Shown here: in pieces, positions 50,780 through 62,352 of the stretch | Layout: each line of letters opens with the position of its first letter | Numbering within the stretch: position 1 is the first letter of the stretch | Assembly: GCA_000320545.1 (NCBI GenBank) | Contig: ADNK01001083.1 | Coordinates: forward strand, 57,501-121,500 | DNA length: 64,000 nt | Direction: 5' to 3' | DNA from: Bigelowiella natans CCMP2755 | Taxonomy: Eukaryota > Cercozoa > Chlorarachniophyceae | The notes under the pieces: generated by a model | Told to the model about the DNA's origin: nothing | Database searches by the model: none | The model's input: the letters and a program-made list of their open reading frames with translations, nothing else | Position numbers and translations under genes: made by a program

Positions 50780-53544
50780 CTGATGATGAAACCAAACACG
50801 TACGAATGTGTTACGCGTGCAATCATTGTGTGTCGTAATGGGGTCCATGACGATGAGCCTGCCTCCTCGTACACGTGCAGGTATGCATTATCAATCATCA
50901 ATGCAGCATCTATCCAACAAATGCTTGTTAAAAAAAATGATAATGCCGCCGCCTCTGCACTCGCAGCAGTGTGCAGTCCACAGCAACAACACCATCAAAT
51001 GTTCTCCGCAATGGTCTTCCTCGCTACCACCACCACCACCACCACCACCACCACTACTACTACTACTCCTACTACTATCTTTTAAAGTACCCGCGCCCAG
51101 AAATACACGTCGTCTCCGAAAAATCCCCCATTTTCCCCGATTTCCGAGACTTGAAAATCGCCATTAGGGTTAGCACGGCCTCGAGCCTCTGCTACGACAC
51201 TTGCAGGCCAACTTCCATCCGAAAATGCCGATTTAGCCTAATGGAAATTTAAAAAAAAAAAGAGACGTATCAGAATACTGCTGTCTCTAACCCCTCCGAA
51301 AGCAGCAGCAAATCACGTGCTATATGCTCAACGATATGAATCATATACATCGTAGTCATTCGAGCTATTTTGTGATGTCCAGTGGTATACGAATTCTTGG
51401 TGTCTGGGTGTGTGTGTGTATGTGTGTGTGTGTGTGTGCGTGTGCGTCTTGGTTGGCGTTTTGCAAATATGATCCTTGAGGGTGTAAGTAATAAACCACT
51501 CGGGGTTTGACAAGGGGGACCGAAACCTCATCCTTGTGTGATTGATCTAGCTCGCAAATGTATCTGCTTTCTTCTTCTTACGTATTCTGACCTTCTCGTC
51601 GGAGGAAGGGGAATGTCTTATGAGAGACTTTGGAACTAACAGCTGTTGGCCAAAATGCCCGTGATCTACGCGCATTGCCCCAATTAGGGTTCCTGGGGGA
51701 CGCACGTATGGCGTGCCTCCGTAAATTGGTGATGGAAAGGTGGGAGAGGGGGGTATGATGACTGCAGACGGAAAACGTGTTAGGTTCGGCTTAAAGTTGT
51801 CAGGTGTGCGTTGTTTGCTCTTGGAACTGTCCTTGAATGTCGATCGCTCCTCCTTGGGAATTAAGTGTGAGAGGGGATTTCTTTGGAGGAGAGCCTACAC
51901 ACGAGTTTTATGGCAATTCTCACCGGTGGATGATCGTAGTTTGTAGCTATTATGCAGTTGTAGCATACACTGAAATCGATGCTTTTCGTTCACTCAAGGC
52001 TTCATTCACTGCAGGCGTTTATCAAAATCGACGGGTGCAACGTCCCCAGCTCATATGAAATACTTACTCCCCAGTGGGGATGTTACTACCTGCAGTTTCT
52101 TCTCTGCTGACCCAGGATCGATTCTCCGCATTTTACACTCTTGCCAACTGCCGTCGCATTCATGTGTGCGCAGAAGGTACTCCTGAAGCGGCCATACCCC
52201 TCCAGTATAACCCTCGAGGCTGACCTAGAGGTGTATGTAATTCGAACCACAGATGGAGGGGGGGGCATTCATAATAGCAGCCGGAGTAGTATTTTAGAAG
52301 TATGATCTCAAAGCGATGCATTGCTATTTCGGTGAATATCATTAGTTTGGGAAAGATCGAGTCTTCCCTATTAGATTTGTTCTTGCTGATAGTCTCTCAC
52401 CTTGCAGCCTTTGATGAGTGCATCGGGAGGTAGGTCGTTGAAATGTTCTTTTGACCAAGGATGCAAAGTATAATTACTACATGTGAAGCCTGACAACGTC
52501 ATTCTCGCTTTGCAAAAATTATTGTTTATTGCAGGTATTAACATCGTAAGTAAAACACGGATGTGCGTATGCGAGCGTAACACATACAGAGAGAGAGAGG
52601 GAAAGAGAGAGAGAGAGAGAGAGACGGAAGCACATTCAAACAAAACTAGAATCGTAATATCCACCTAGATTAAAGGTGAACGTATCATGACTGGGATGCA
52701 CTCGCGAGGAGACTGCGCCATGAGCGGTGTCGGGGTTAGCCTCGTTATCAGACTCCTCCCCAAGAACGACCGCTTGATCCGTGCTCATGCTCATTGTCCT
52801 ATCCTCATCCTCCTCCCCGGTAACGAGCTCCACATGCATTTTACATCCGGAGGGCATGCCGCCAGGCCCTGAAGAACGTTCATAATACTCATGCGCGGAT
52901 GCACGCGGCGCTGCGTCGGAAGTACAATCAATGAAATTAGCAATGCTAAAATAATACCTGGTGTTACGATTAAGCAGGCTTTCCTCAACCCTTGTGTTGC
53001 ACAGTCCGTGCTAAATCGCCGGCGGAGCAAGGAGACCACTCCGATCCTCATCATCCAGAAGAGAAGGTGGGCTCTCCTTCGGGGGGAGAGGAAGGAGGCA
53101 AGAAGACCGTCAGGAGGAAAATCAGAAATGAGGATACTGAACGATGTATTCCGCACATAATTTTGTCCAAAATTGGGATACCTCAAAAGTACAACGGAAA
53201 TTCACTTCTAGAATCCATGTATTTGCAACATGCCTGAAACTACCTACGAAAAAGTGAGGGAAATGACATTTTTTCCCTCAGTTTTTCGGTAATTTTTTGC
53301 CATTGTCTTTGGAGATTTGGGCGTTGGCATCGTCTGGAGGACATGCGCTCGTGTCCAGGAACGAACAGGTTCTCTTCGTCTCTTCGGCAACGGATGAAAA
53401 GATTTGCAATGACATGTCATCATCTAGATTATGTGGGAAAATTACGATGTCGCATCCAATAAATGCCATCCAATTTGCATGTCATCATGAGATAAATGCT
53501 CTCCAATTTACACACCAAGTAGATCTAAGAAGCGCTGTGTCACA
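50780..53544. other. Poorly resolved stretch with likely minus-strand exons
   Basis: Several minus-strand pieces look coding but I could not build a full chain: about 52975-53240 (basic, ending near a hydrophobic segment), about 52675-52905 (reads AHEYYERSSGPGGMPSGCKMH then an acidic Ser-rich stretch), about 52402-52510 (NYTLHPWSKEHFNDLPPDAL) and about 52087-52160. A further minus frame ends in a stop at 53278 (start ATG 53469). None matches a family I know. A CAC/ACT triplet tract lies at about 51028-51068 and a GT tract at 51409-51440. Confidence 0.35.
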
Positions 53545-54547
53545 ATGTCGTCTGGCACCTTCCGCAACACCTTCGAAGCAATGCACAGCAACGACCTTCC
53601 CCATCTGAAGCGTTTGATTTCGGAAAACGCAAACATTGAGGAGTGCGGTTGTGACGGTGGGTAGCAGCCTCGGTATTGACATTGTCGTGGCAGTGGGGTG
53701 TTGGGTGATTCATGGCACATGCAGTGTTGGTGTTTGGTCAACGTTTAGTTGATGTTAGCAGCAGCAGCTGCGTAGCAGTAGTTGCAGTGGTAGTTGTTGT
53801 AGTAGTAGTAGAAAGTGACATTGACAATGGGCTTGGTGACACTGATGGTGGCAGAAACAGTGAGAAAAAGTGACTTTTCCTTGGATGTGGGTTGTGAATT
53901 GTCCAGCATTGGCAATGAATGCATGATGTTTTCTTCACAAATGAAAATGAGTCGCTTCGCATAGGTGTTGATGTGAGTTGTGACAGAACGAGTCATGCAC
54001 AACTCCAAGATGACATTTCGCCATTTGTTTGGAACATGACATCAATCATCGTCAATGTGCAAAGATGTGGTCATTTTGCTGCAAGGTGAAACTCCGTTGA
54101 TCGCTGGTTCCTGTGAGGGTCGTTTTGAGATCGTGAAGTACCTGGTTGACATGAAGGCAAACATTGAGGCGAGAGACAAACACGGTGGGTACCAATGCTA
54201 GCATTGAGATGCAGTTGTAGAAAATGTCACACAATTCATGACGATTTCAATGCAATGCATTGGGCAACACTGCGTTGGTTTGGGGTTCGAATGAGGGTCA
54301 TTTTGAGATCGTAAAGTACCTGGTTGACATGAAGGCAAATGTTGAGGTCAAAAACAGAAATGGTGAGACTCCCTATCACTTGGCAAGCGATGATGAACTC
54401 AAAATCTTCATCAAGCATTGTTGTGTTGAGCGACGGATCCAGGTTTTCAACAGAGACTTGAGGGATTTGTACTTCTTGAGCACGGAATTGAAGCGGGGGT
54501 TGGGGGCAGAAGTCGTCGCCATCAACTCGAAAAAGCGGAAGCGTTAG
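53545..54547 (+). CDS. Small ankyrin-repeat protein
   Basis: Exons 53545-53656 (ATG, MSSGTFRNTFEAMHSND), 54086-54184 and about 54262-54547 (TAG), about 165 aa. The middle and last exons each encode one ankyrin repeat of nearly identical sequence (FEIVKYLVDMKAN in both), each ending at a Gly before TPL or TPY. The tail is charged and ends KSKKRKR-like, read here as NSKKRKR, a possible nuclear localisation signal. The acceptor of the last exon is not AG: the frame begins after TG at 54261. Because the two repeats share phase-1 borders, exon duplication is the simplest origin. The function is unknown; ankyrin repeats bind proteins. Confidence 0.65.
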
Positions 54548-55345
54548 GAGAGAGATCTTTCTTCTTCTTCTTCTTCTTTTTCTTCTTCTTCTTCTTGATG
54601 TTGTTGTTGCTCTTCTTCTTCCTCTCTTCCTACCATCATTGCGACGAATGTGAGCACTACGACTACATCCAGAAGCGCGTACTGTCATCACGATGGGGAG
54701 GTGACATTCGATGAATTGAGACATGGGACGCCTATCGTCGGGATCGACCACAATCAAACGCTTCACCTAGCGGTAGCAGCAGCAGCAGTGGTGGTGGTGC
54801 CATGATCATGCATGTGATGTTGATCAGATGATGATGGTTGGCGGGGGAGGGAGGCGGTTGTCATCATGAGCTCGAAAAAATGCACATGCAGGCGGAGCAG
54901 ATGCGCGCCATCACTAGCATCATGCACGCTCACTGCGTGTGCTGCAACCAAGCAAATGGAGACAATTTTGTTTGCTACACATGATTTTTGCCCGTGCAGC
55001 ATCGCAGTTGCAACACAAATGCAACTCTGTCTCTCCATGCAACTGTCTGCTACTAGCTGTGTCTGCATCTAGCTCTCACTAGTTGTGATGCAGAACTCAC
55101 CAGTGCATGATGCAGATGGAAACACATGCAACAAGCACGTAGTCGTTTCAAGACAACACATGCCTCCACATGCTAGCTGCAGCATGCGCATGCAATGATG
55201 GCACATGATGCTCATGCACGTGAAATGCACATGCAGATGTTGCAAAGGGACATCTCCACAGACACAAAACTAGACAAGTTGAGCTGCACGAGACCTTGGG
55301 TCCTTCCAAATCTTGTCGCAATCGCCATCTCACTGTTTCCCGTCT
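54548..55345. other. Intergenic, CATGC-rich, with (TTC)n tract
   Basis: A TTC/TTG tract follows the ankyrin stop (54558-54625). From 54.8 to 55.3 kb CATGCA, TGCATG and GCATGC words are very dense. No supported gene. Confidence 0.5.
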
Positions 55346-56678
55346 TCAAACATTCAACGAGGCTGTACATGTAGCTAATGTGATGCTGAAGATGATGTAA
55401 CCAACCACAGAGGCGACCTTAATTGAATCTGATTTTGTCATGTAGAACCCTGCAAAAGATATGCCACGAATTCCACGTAGATGCTCCAAGCGTTGCATCA
55501 AAAGAGTAGCCTCTAATTTTATTGGATCAATTTTTGTAGACACCTCACAATTGATAGCCCTCTCTTTGTGTTCTAAACTCACCAATTCTTTCCTATCCTG
55601 AATAACGATCCCCTCAGCACAATTTGCGATATGATTCTGTACTCCATCGAAAAAGTTGTCCATGTAGTAGCCGGGTACGAAGGATGTCACAACTACAACC
55701 ATGTAAGACACGATAGCGACGAACATCATCCAAGCCGAAAATGCTTTCATTGCCGATGGGATGACATCATTAGTGATGACAGCAAGAAATATGCCCATGT
55801 GGGCTGTACCTATGGTGACTGTGCACATGCAACGCGACTGGTGATTGAACATCCACTCATCTGAAATTTCGGAGCACGTTTCGAGCAATGATGGAAGAGT
55901 CTTTCCATTAGGAAGATTAATTGCATTGCGTGGTCGCTGACAGTAGCACTTATTTAAATGATGCTTTAACGCCTTTGACATTGCCCAATTTTGCCAGATC
56001 CATGTTCCGCAAAGGTGAAAAGTCTGTGCATGCTATGATGTTAGAGATTGAACAAATTAAATATCCGATAAAAGTAGTTTTTGGGTGCAAGTAAAGTGTT
56101 CTCCCCTGAAATCATACGAATTTTCTTAGGACCTGAATGAAGCTGTATGCCAGGCCAATGGAACCCACTGCGTACATTCAGAAGCTAAGTTCTTCGGTAA
56201 AAGTAACACAAAGGTTCATTCCAGGCCAAACAGTGAACAAGCCAATTGCGAGAAAGACCATGGATTTTTCTTGAATACGCAGAGGACGTTCAATTTCCTC
56301 AACACTTAGATTTGTGTTGTTTACTACCCAGTTTTGGAACGTCTGCAGCTTCTGTGTCTTAATTAGCCAGCTGCCGAAGTATGTGTTGCAGAAAAGTTGT
56401 ACAATTGGACTTACGAAGGTAAGTATGGCCCATATTTTAACCAAGAGTACATTTTCAACATCAACAATAACCGTAAAAGATCCAACTACACCGAAACAAG
56501 CCAAAGCAATAGCCACAGCAGGGAAAAGCAGGGCACATCGGGTCCTAGTGTCCCCAAGCAAGAAGGTTGCGGTCCATCTCGATCTGCACAAACTCCTACA
56601 AGATGAACCCAGCTTCTCTGAGTCCATCTCTCTCCCCTTTGCCTCACTGGTGTCTGCTTCGACCAGTAGCTGGTGCAT
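55346..56678 (-). CDS. Multi-span membrane protein, possibly gustatory-receptor-like; in-frame TGA
   Basis: Upstream exon from ATG 56678 to about 56115 and downstream exon 55346-56023, which join in phase (CAG|GT ... AG|ACT). The product has about seven hydrophobic spans: LLFPAVAIALACFGVVGSF, WAILTFVSPIVQLFC, MVFLAIGLFTVWPGM, VGSIGLAYSFIQTF, then in the second exon VTIGTAHMGIFLAVI, FSAWMMFVAIVSYMVVV and VASVVGYIIFSITLA. A long helical loop precedes the last span. Span spacing and the terminal span recall 7tm_7 gustatory-receptor-like proteins, but I see no decisive motif. A TGA codon at about 56176-56178 interrupts the otherwise open upstream exon between the third and fourth spans, so it is either a pseudogene, two genes, or has an unseen short intron. 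It sits in DNA with a different word composition from its neighbours. Confidence 0.5.
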
Positions 56679-57913
56679 TCTACAAGTACCCCATCCATCT
56701 AACAGTAGATGTTCAGAATGTCGACGTGCACGTTTCCGAAGGCCCCAATTGCATCGCCCTGTCCATCCCCCCCCAAATTAGCAACAGCTAGATGGGCGCA
56801 TTGATCAATTTCATTCACTCGCGTGATGATGCACGTTGTGATGAATGATGTCTGGCGATGCGATGCAAGTGTGTCTGGATGGCGCGTGCTGGCTAGCTGG
56901 GGCGTCGTGCGTGAAAACGTGATTTCACATTGCGTTGTCACTTGTCACGTCGTGCGCAGTCCGACGTGAACCAGGTGAAGGGTTCACCTTTGCAACATGG
57001 AGAGTGGCTCGTTAGCTCAACTGGTCAAGTGGCTCCACGCTAGCACGTGTTGTGGAGTCTTCGGTTCGTGCTGCGACTGAACGTCAGCGATTGTTGACAG
57101 CTGGACCGTGCTCTGGTCAAGTCAGCAAGCTGACGGAGCCATGCTTGTGGCAAGCAAGGCGCGAGGATTTCGTGTGGGTGATGACGAACAACGATGGTGA
57201 CCAAACGATGCGAGGTGCTGATCGCTGCGTCTGGTCCAGTGGTCGTGGTGGTTCATGCCAGCATGTCTGGATGCCAGCATGGCCAGATGGCTGCCAGACT
57301 GGCTTCATCTGTGATGGACACAGCTAGACAGCAACACCATGCACACAACATCCGCCCCATTCTTGAAGACGGTTGTTCGCACACTGTGGACAAGCACTTG
57401 AGGTTCGTGGTCGCAAAACTCAATCCGGTGAGATTTGGGGGCAAACCACAGGAAGCACTTGGAAAATGCACGAGAAATCCGAAAGGTTGAAGCAATCATT
57501 GGCGATGAGTGAGGCGCACACTGCAGCTAGAATTCAAGATGTGGCGACGATGGCGCGATGCTCTGCTGCAGATTTTTGCCATGTCGTTTTCAACAAAGAC
57601 TGTTTTCACAGAAGACGTGTGACGTGCCTTTGATTTTCATCATGTCAATTGTGTCATTTCAGCAAATTAGTTCAGCAGTAGGTCGTTAGTAGGCAAATTT
57701 TCATGTTGCGCATTTTCGCAATTTTTCCTGCTGCCGATGGTGGGGAAATGAAATGTTGGGCATGTGAGCATGGTTCATGCTCAGCAGCACCTGTTGCATC
57801 TGCGGCGATCATGCTAGCCAAGCTTTTAAATGACCATTCAATAATATCTTTTGCATTATTAGGGAAGGTTAGTTAATTTGTTATAATTGGAACAGGCCCT
57901 GTCAAAGGAAAAC
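56679..57913. other. GC-richer intergenic region, no supported gene
   Basis: Open frames on both strands (about 57052-57633) give Cys/Trp/His-rich products with no family resemblance and no splice pattern. Base composition is visibly richer in GC than most of the window, with many TGCTGG, CATGC and CCAGC words. Confidence 0.4.
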
Positions 57914-60790
57914 TCATGGTGAATCATCAACTGGTGCGGCGCTTGCGTGAACGGGCTCCAATGCCCAGATTTCATCGTCCTCTTCGTCGAGTGCAGCTAC
58001 AAAATTGAAATTGTCAACATCCCTGTAATCATGATCGAGTAGATGTTGAATCTGTGCGTCATTATTGAGAAGGTCTGAAAGAATTAGTTTCTTGGAGTCC
58101 CCCAGCCTGTAACCCCTATATTTCCTAGCGTAGCCTATGCAGCAGCATGAACGAGCTAGGCAACCAAGGCTGTTTTCGTTTGTTTTCAGGCGAAGATGAT
58201 GTTTGAACAAATCTGAGGTTTGAGGAAGGGCAGCAGCGACTTGCGTAATGGACACCTAATTTCGTATTCACAAGCTCCAGTTATATTTGAATACTGTTAT
58301 AGCGAATTCAATTTATTCTAAATTCCTGTTGCATTCTGAGGAAATGATCATATCCCTATTATTTTTTTCAAGTGATTCACCGGCAATCCATGCTTGAACC
58401 AGGATTTCCATCGATTTGCAAAAGCCTCCCGCTCGCTCTGGAAGCTGATCATTTTGCGGAGTAGAAGCTTCATTGGATCCAGTATTAGGAGCGAGATACC
58501 TATGTAAAGAATTTGTTTAAAGTTTGCTTAGATATTCATTGACTTATCAATATATATTCCAAAAAGCTACGATTCCTTTGATAAAGGGATTAGTCACTTG
58601 AAAGTCTATTCTCAGCATATTTAGGACGAATTCTTCACATTCCTTGCTATTGTTGGCAGAAAAACAAACTTTAAATAAATTTTAAGGAATACCGAAGCCA
58701 AACAACCAGACGAAGAGGAACTCAAGAGCTCCGAATTCGTACACGTAATATGCTCCGGCCGCGAAGAAAACCAAGGTTGCCAGAAGAAATATACTCACAA
58801 TTAACTTGCCGAACCCCTTCATCATCTTCACACCATGTATTAAGAGGGGGGTGGGGAGGACATGACTATCAATGCATGATTAGGGGGAATCACTCTCTTA
58901 TACAATTTAAATTTTTATGTTCTTCACCGCTCTTGCAACTCTATTTTGACAGCATCCTGCTTCGAGGAGAAGGCGCTGAAACTCCTGATAAACTATCCCG
59001 ACGACAGCAACGACGATGGTCTTCAATAAGACCTGGAAGTGTGCATAATATAGACATTTTCGAACTAAGTCAACGAATTAATTATCAAACATGGAAATTC
59101 GAAGTTCTCTGCTGGGAAAATATGATATAAGGGTAATATGGAGAATGAAAATTGATAAATTAGTTTTAACTGCTACTAACAACTAACGTTGATTTCAAAG
59201 AACTCCGCGGCCGCCGCAAGGAAGAATATGAAAGAAGTAGTATTCACAAAGACAACTGTCCGGTAAGGGAGCTTGAAAGGATGCTTCTCGTGAGCTGCGA
59301 AGAAAGACAGGAGTTCGCTCTCCTTAACAAATATGTAGCTTTTTGTCAAAAAGTATACAAGATACATATATTGGCAATACCTGTAAGAGATGAGCAAAGA
59401 AGCAGTTCCTACGACAAATACACAAACAGTCATAAACTATTGATATATGTCCTGTTGTAGCTGAACATTTGTATTGGTTTATACAAGTACCAAAAAGTCC
59501 CGTCCGTATCCGGCAAGCCGTATGCGCTCTGTTTTGCTAAGAGGTCGAACTTCAAACTCTTCAAAATATATCTAAACAGTACAAATGAAAGAACAATGTA
59601 GAAGGATTAATATCGATTAGAAAACTGTCTTCGGTCAGTGTGAAGGACAACAATCCTCATTTTTTTACGTTAAAAGTAAGATGATCTTGTTTTGGTAGAA
59701 TATGGACATCTCATTCGAAAATGTGTACGTCTAATATATCTAAAACTTAATGGTAATCAATTTCTGAATACTTTTCCCTGAGGCCTTTTCGCATCCTATT
59801 CTGCTTCTTCTCCGTCTTAGATAGTTTCTGCAAAAGTGATTTGCGTAAGTTGGTAGTAACCTTGCCAGCATGGATACTTCACTTCATGAACGACATTATG
59901 TATTTTCTGTACCACCTTTTTTCCATAATCAATGGAGCGTCCCTCTCTTGGTGTGTAGACCTTGGTTGATCTCTGGGATTCCAGTTCTACTAGATATTAG
60001 GTAAACGCGCGTAAACAATCGAAAATTTGCATAGCATTTTACACAAGATAACCAGAGCCAAAACTTCCGCGAGACTTTCTTAATCCGGTTGATCCCGTTG
60101 TGCTAGCAATGCCAATTGCTCCACTACTTGGATGACCGCTATTTCGGCTTTCCCGCACTGCTCGACGTTTACCAGCCTGTGTGTTTCCAAAGACATCGTC
60201 AATGACGCTTCAAGTGTGCTGTCGCAAACGAGCGATTCTAAAAATCCTTTCAGTGCAAATTACACTTGATACATTCGTAAAATTGTACCACTTTTGGTGA
60301 ATCGGAAAGACTCCCTCCGCTTGGCTTGCGGGGTCCAAACGTTTTTGGCTCGCTTTGGGTCGCGTTTAGAGCAGTCTATGCATTTAGATATTATACATGA
60401 GGAAGCAATATTGTAAAGATATTTTGTCCACCTTGCTTGGAGAATTATCGTTGGAGTGGTTCTTTATTCCAGTCGGTGTTTTCACGTCATTGGCCAGCAT
60501 AATTTGCTCTGATCTCAAGCTGTGGTTGAGAGATACCTCGCCCAATGCCTCCTTCTGGCGACTGCGCTCGCTCGCTTCGAAAATCTCTTCAATGGACGGA
60601 AAAGTTCAACGAATCAGGGCAGCGGCGACATCTATTAAACGATTGTACATACCTGTATCGGCATTCGTGAGTCTCATGGAGCTCTTGCTTTCTTCCACCG
60701 CCGAAGCCATCGATGGTCCATACTCTAATTTGGATGGTGTATGAGTTAGGATTAATTCTTTGCTCCAGGTCAAAGAGAGAATGCTATGAA
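57914..60790 (-). CDS. Polytopic membrane protein, unrecognised
   Basis: The C-terminal exon 57914-58255 is preceded in phase by 58381-58499. Further minus-strand exons are visible but not all joins are settled: about 58590-58690, 58725-58800, 59190-59410, 59500-59580, 59840-59960, 60060-60330, 60540-60640. Hydrophobic segments include IFLLATLVFFAAGAYYVY, LEFLFVWLFGFG, ASLLISYRYCQYMYLVYFL and VVFVNTTSFIFFLAAAAEF. Soluble parts include a basic Ser/Gly-rich N-terminal stretch (RKSRGSFGSG), VYTPREGRSIDYGKKVVQK, and an acidic tail (ALDEEDDEIWALEP). Four or more spans with cytosolic tails suggest a channel or transporter-like protein, but no family motif is recognised. An early exon at about 60640-60760 probably holds the region ahead of EIFEASERSRQKEALGE. 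Confidence 0.5.
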
Positions 60791-61010
60791 TCACGTTTCA
60801 CGGGCTCAGGTTTCTTGGCCATCCTGACAAACTAGAATCTTCCCTGGTTGTCCTCGCAGGCCCGGATTGAATTTTGAGTTCACAGTGACGAACTTGGATT
60901 CGGAAGACCTCGGACACATGGGGTTTGGACAACACGACGAGTGATGAGGACGCGTCGCACAGAGAAGGGTGAGAATTGGTACTCAAGCTCATGCCTCGAT
61001 TTGCAAGCAA

Positions 61011-61574
61011 ACTTATGCCTCTAATTTAGTGCCACGGTAAAATACAGTGCGAACTATACATGCGACATGTCTAAATTCATAAATGGGTGATAAATGGTCG
61101 GCGTTTTAGCTCAGAAGGTCGGAAGATTTTGGATTTTCGGATGGTGTGTGATTTGGGTAGTCATCCGTGGTAAAAATAGGGCACATTTTAGGATGCGACA
61201 TAGATTTTCTCTGATCCCAATTTGCCAAAAAGTCAACGAATATATGTCATAAATTCAGGCCATTTCTTATCTGTGACCGCAGTTTTGTAACGTCAGTCTC
61301 TAAGCACTTGTAACGCCGCAAAGCATGTCGTCTCTGACGTAATACAGAACTCGATAGATGTTTATGGGGTAGTAAATGGTCTAAAGAAACTTGTTCAAAA
61401 GCAATATTTTTATAGAACAAATTGTCTATGAATAAGAAAGTAATGTTATGGTATTTTATTGGATATTTTAGGATAGCCAGTAGAAAGGATTCCTGAGACT
61501 CGTCGCCCCCATCCCTCAATCAACGCCATTCGTTTACGACAGCGTGTTATAAGGGCCGACTTTGCTCACAGGGA
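61011..61574. promoter_or_regulatory. Intergenic region upstream of the kelch/lectin gene
   Basis: A 90-codon minus-strand frame (61247-61519) has no motif. The rest looks non-coding; the promoter of the plus-strand gene should lie here. Confidence 0.35.
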
Positions 61575-62227
61575 ATGCTAGCATTCCAATCCATGAACGG
61601 TGCTGGTTCAGCATGGGGTTCTGTACTTACGGCGCTGCTTTGTTTTTTTGCACAATTACCACTTGTGAGTGGAAACGAGCAGTGCAACATGCTGTGGGTG
61701 TTGGGGGGGATGACAGATGACTTTGAGACCATCCGAAGCGTTCGACATCGTAAAGGTCGATCACTAAATCAAACGTGGCTTTATGATCCGATTGCCAAAC
61801 AGTGGAAGGAAGGCCCGACGATTGAGGTAGAAACTACATAGACAGCATGAAAATCATAACTCGAAGTGTTAATTGCTGTGAGTTTCATGAGCGTGTATAC
61901 TTATCATTCGACCGCCCGATCCTTCATCTCTTTTTTTACATTTAAAAAAGGGGGGCACCTTCGGAGCTGCGGGTGCTGTGATCGGAGGCTCGCTTTACAT
62001 GGTGGGAGGGCGTAATGACTCGGAACACAACGCAGAATATACCCGTACAATCTCCCGATTTTCTGCCAAAGGATACTATGTTCATGAAGTAGGAAAATTG
62101 TGTTCCAACATGAGCGGAGAAAACATTGGAGATGCCTGGTGATAACATTTAAGAAAATACGGAGATGTTAGGATATTGGTGTGTCGTCACGAGTTAATGT
62201 GTGTGTGTGGGGGTGTAAGTGTAAATA

Positions 62228-62268
<41 letters not shown>

Positions 62269-62289
62269 ATTAAAGCTACATATATATAA

Positions 62290-62352
<63 letters not shown>

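Noticed and set aside
57003-57080. tRNA-like stretch (GGCTCGTTAGCTCAACTGGT with a later GGTTCG)
   Set aside because: The D-arm-like and T-loop-like words are present, but no 3' strand pairs with the acceptor 5' end and no anticodon stem closes; at most a remnant.
57052-57633. Overlapping Cys/Trp-rich frames on both strands
   Set aside because: No splice pattern, no family likeness, and open frames are expected by chance in this GC-richer stretch.
60540-60630. Second apparent in-frame TGA (ahead of the EIFEASERSRQKEAL segment)
   Set aside because: An AG acceptor just downstream of the TGA joins the previous exon in phase 1, so the TGA lies in an intron.
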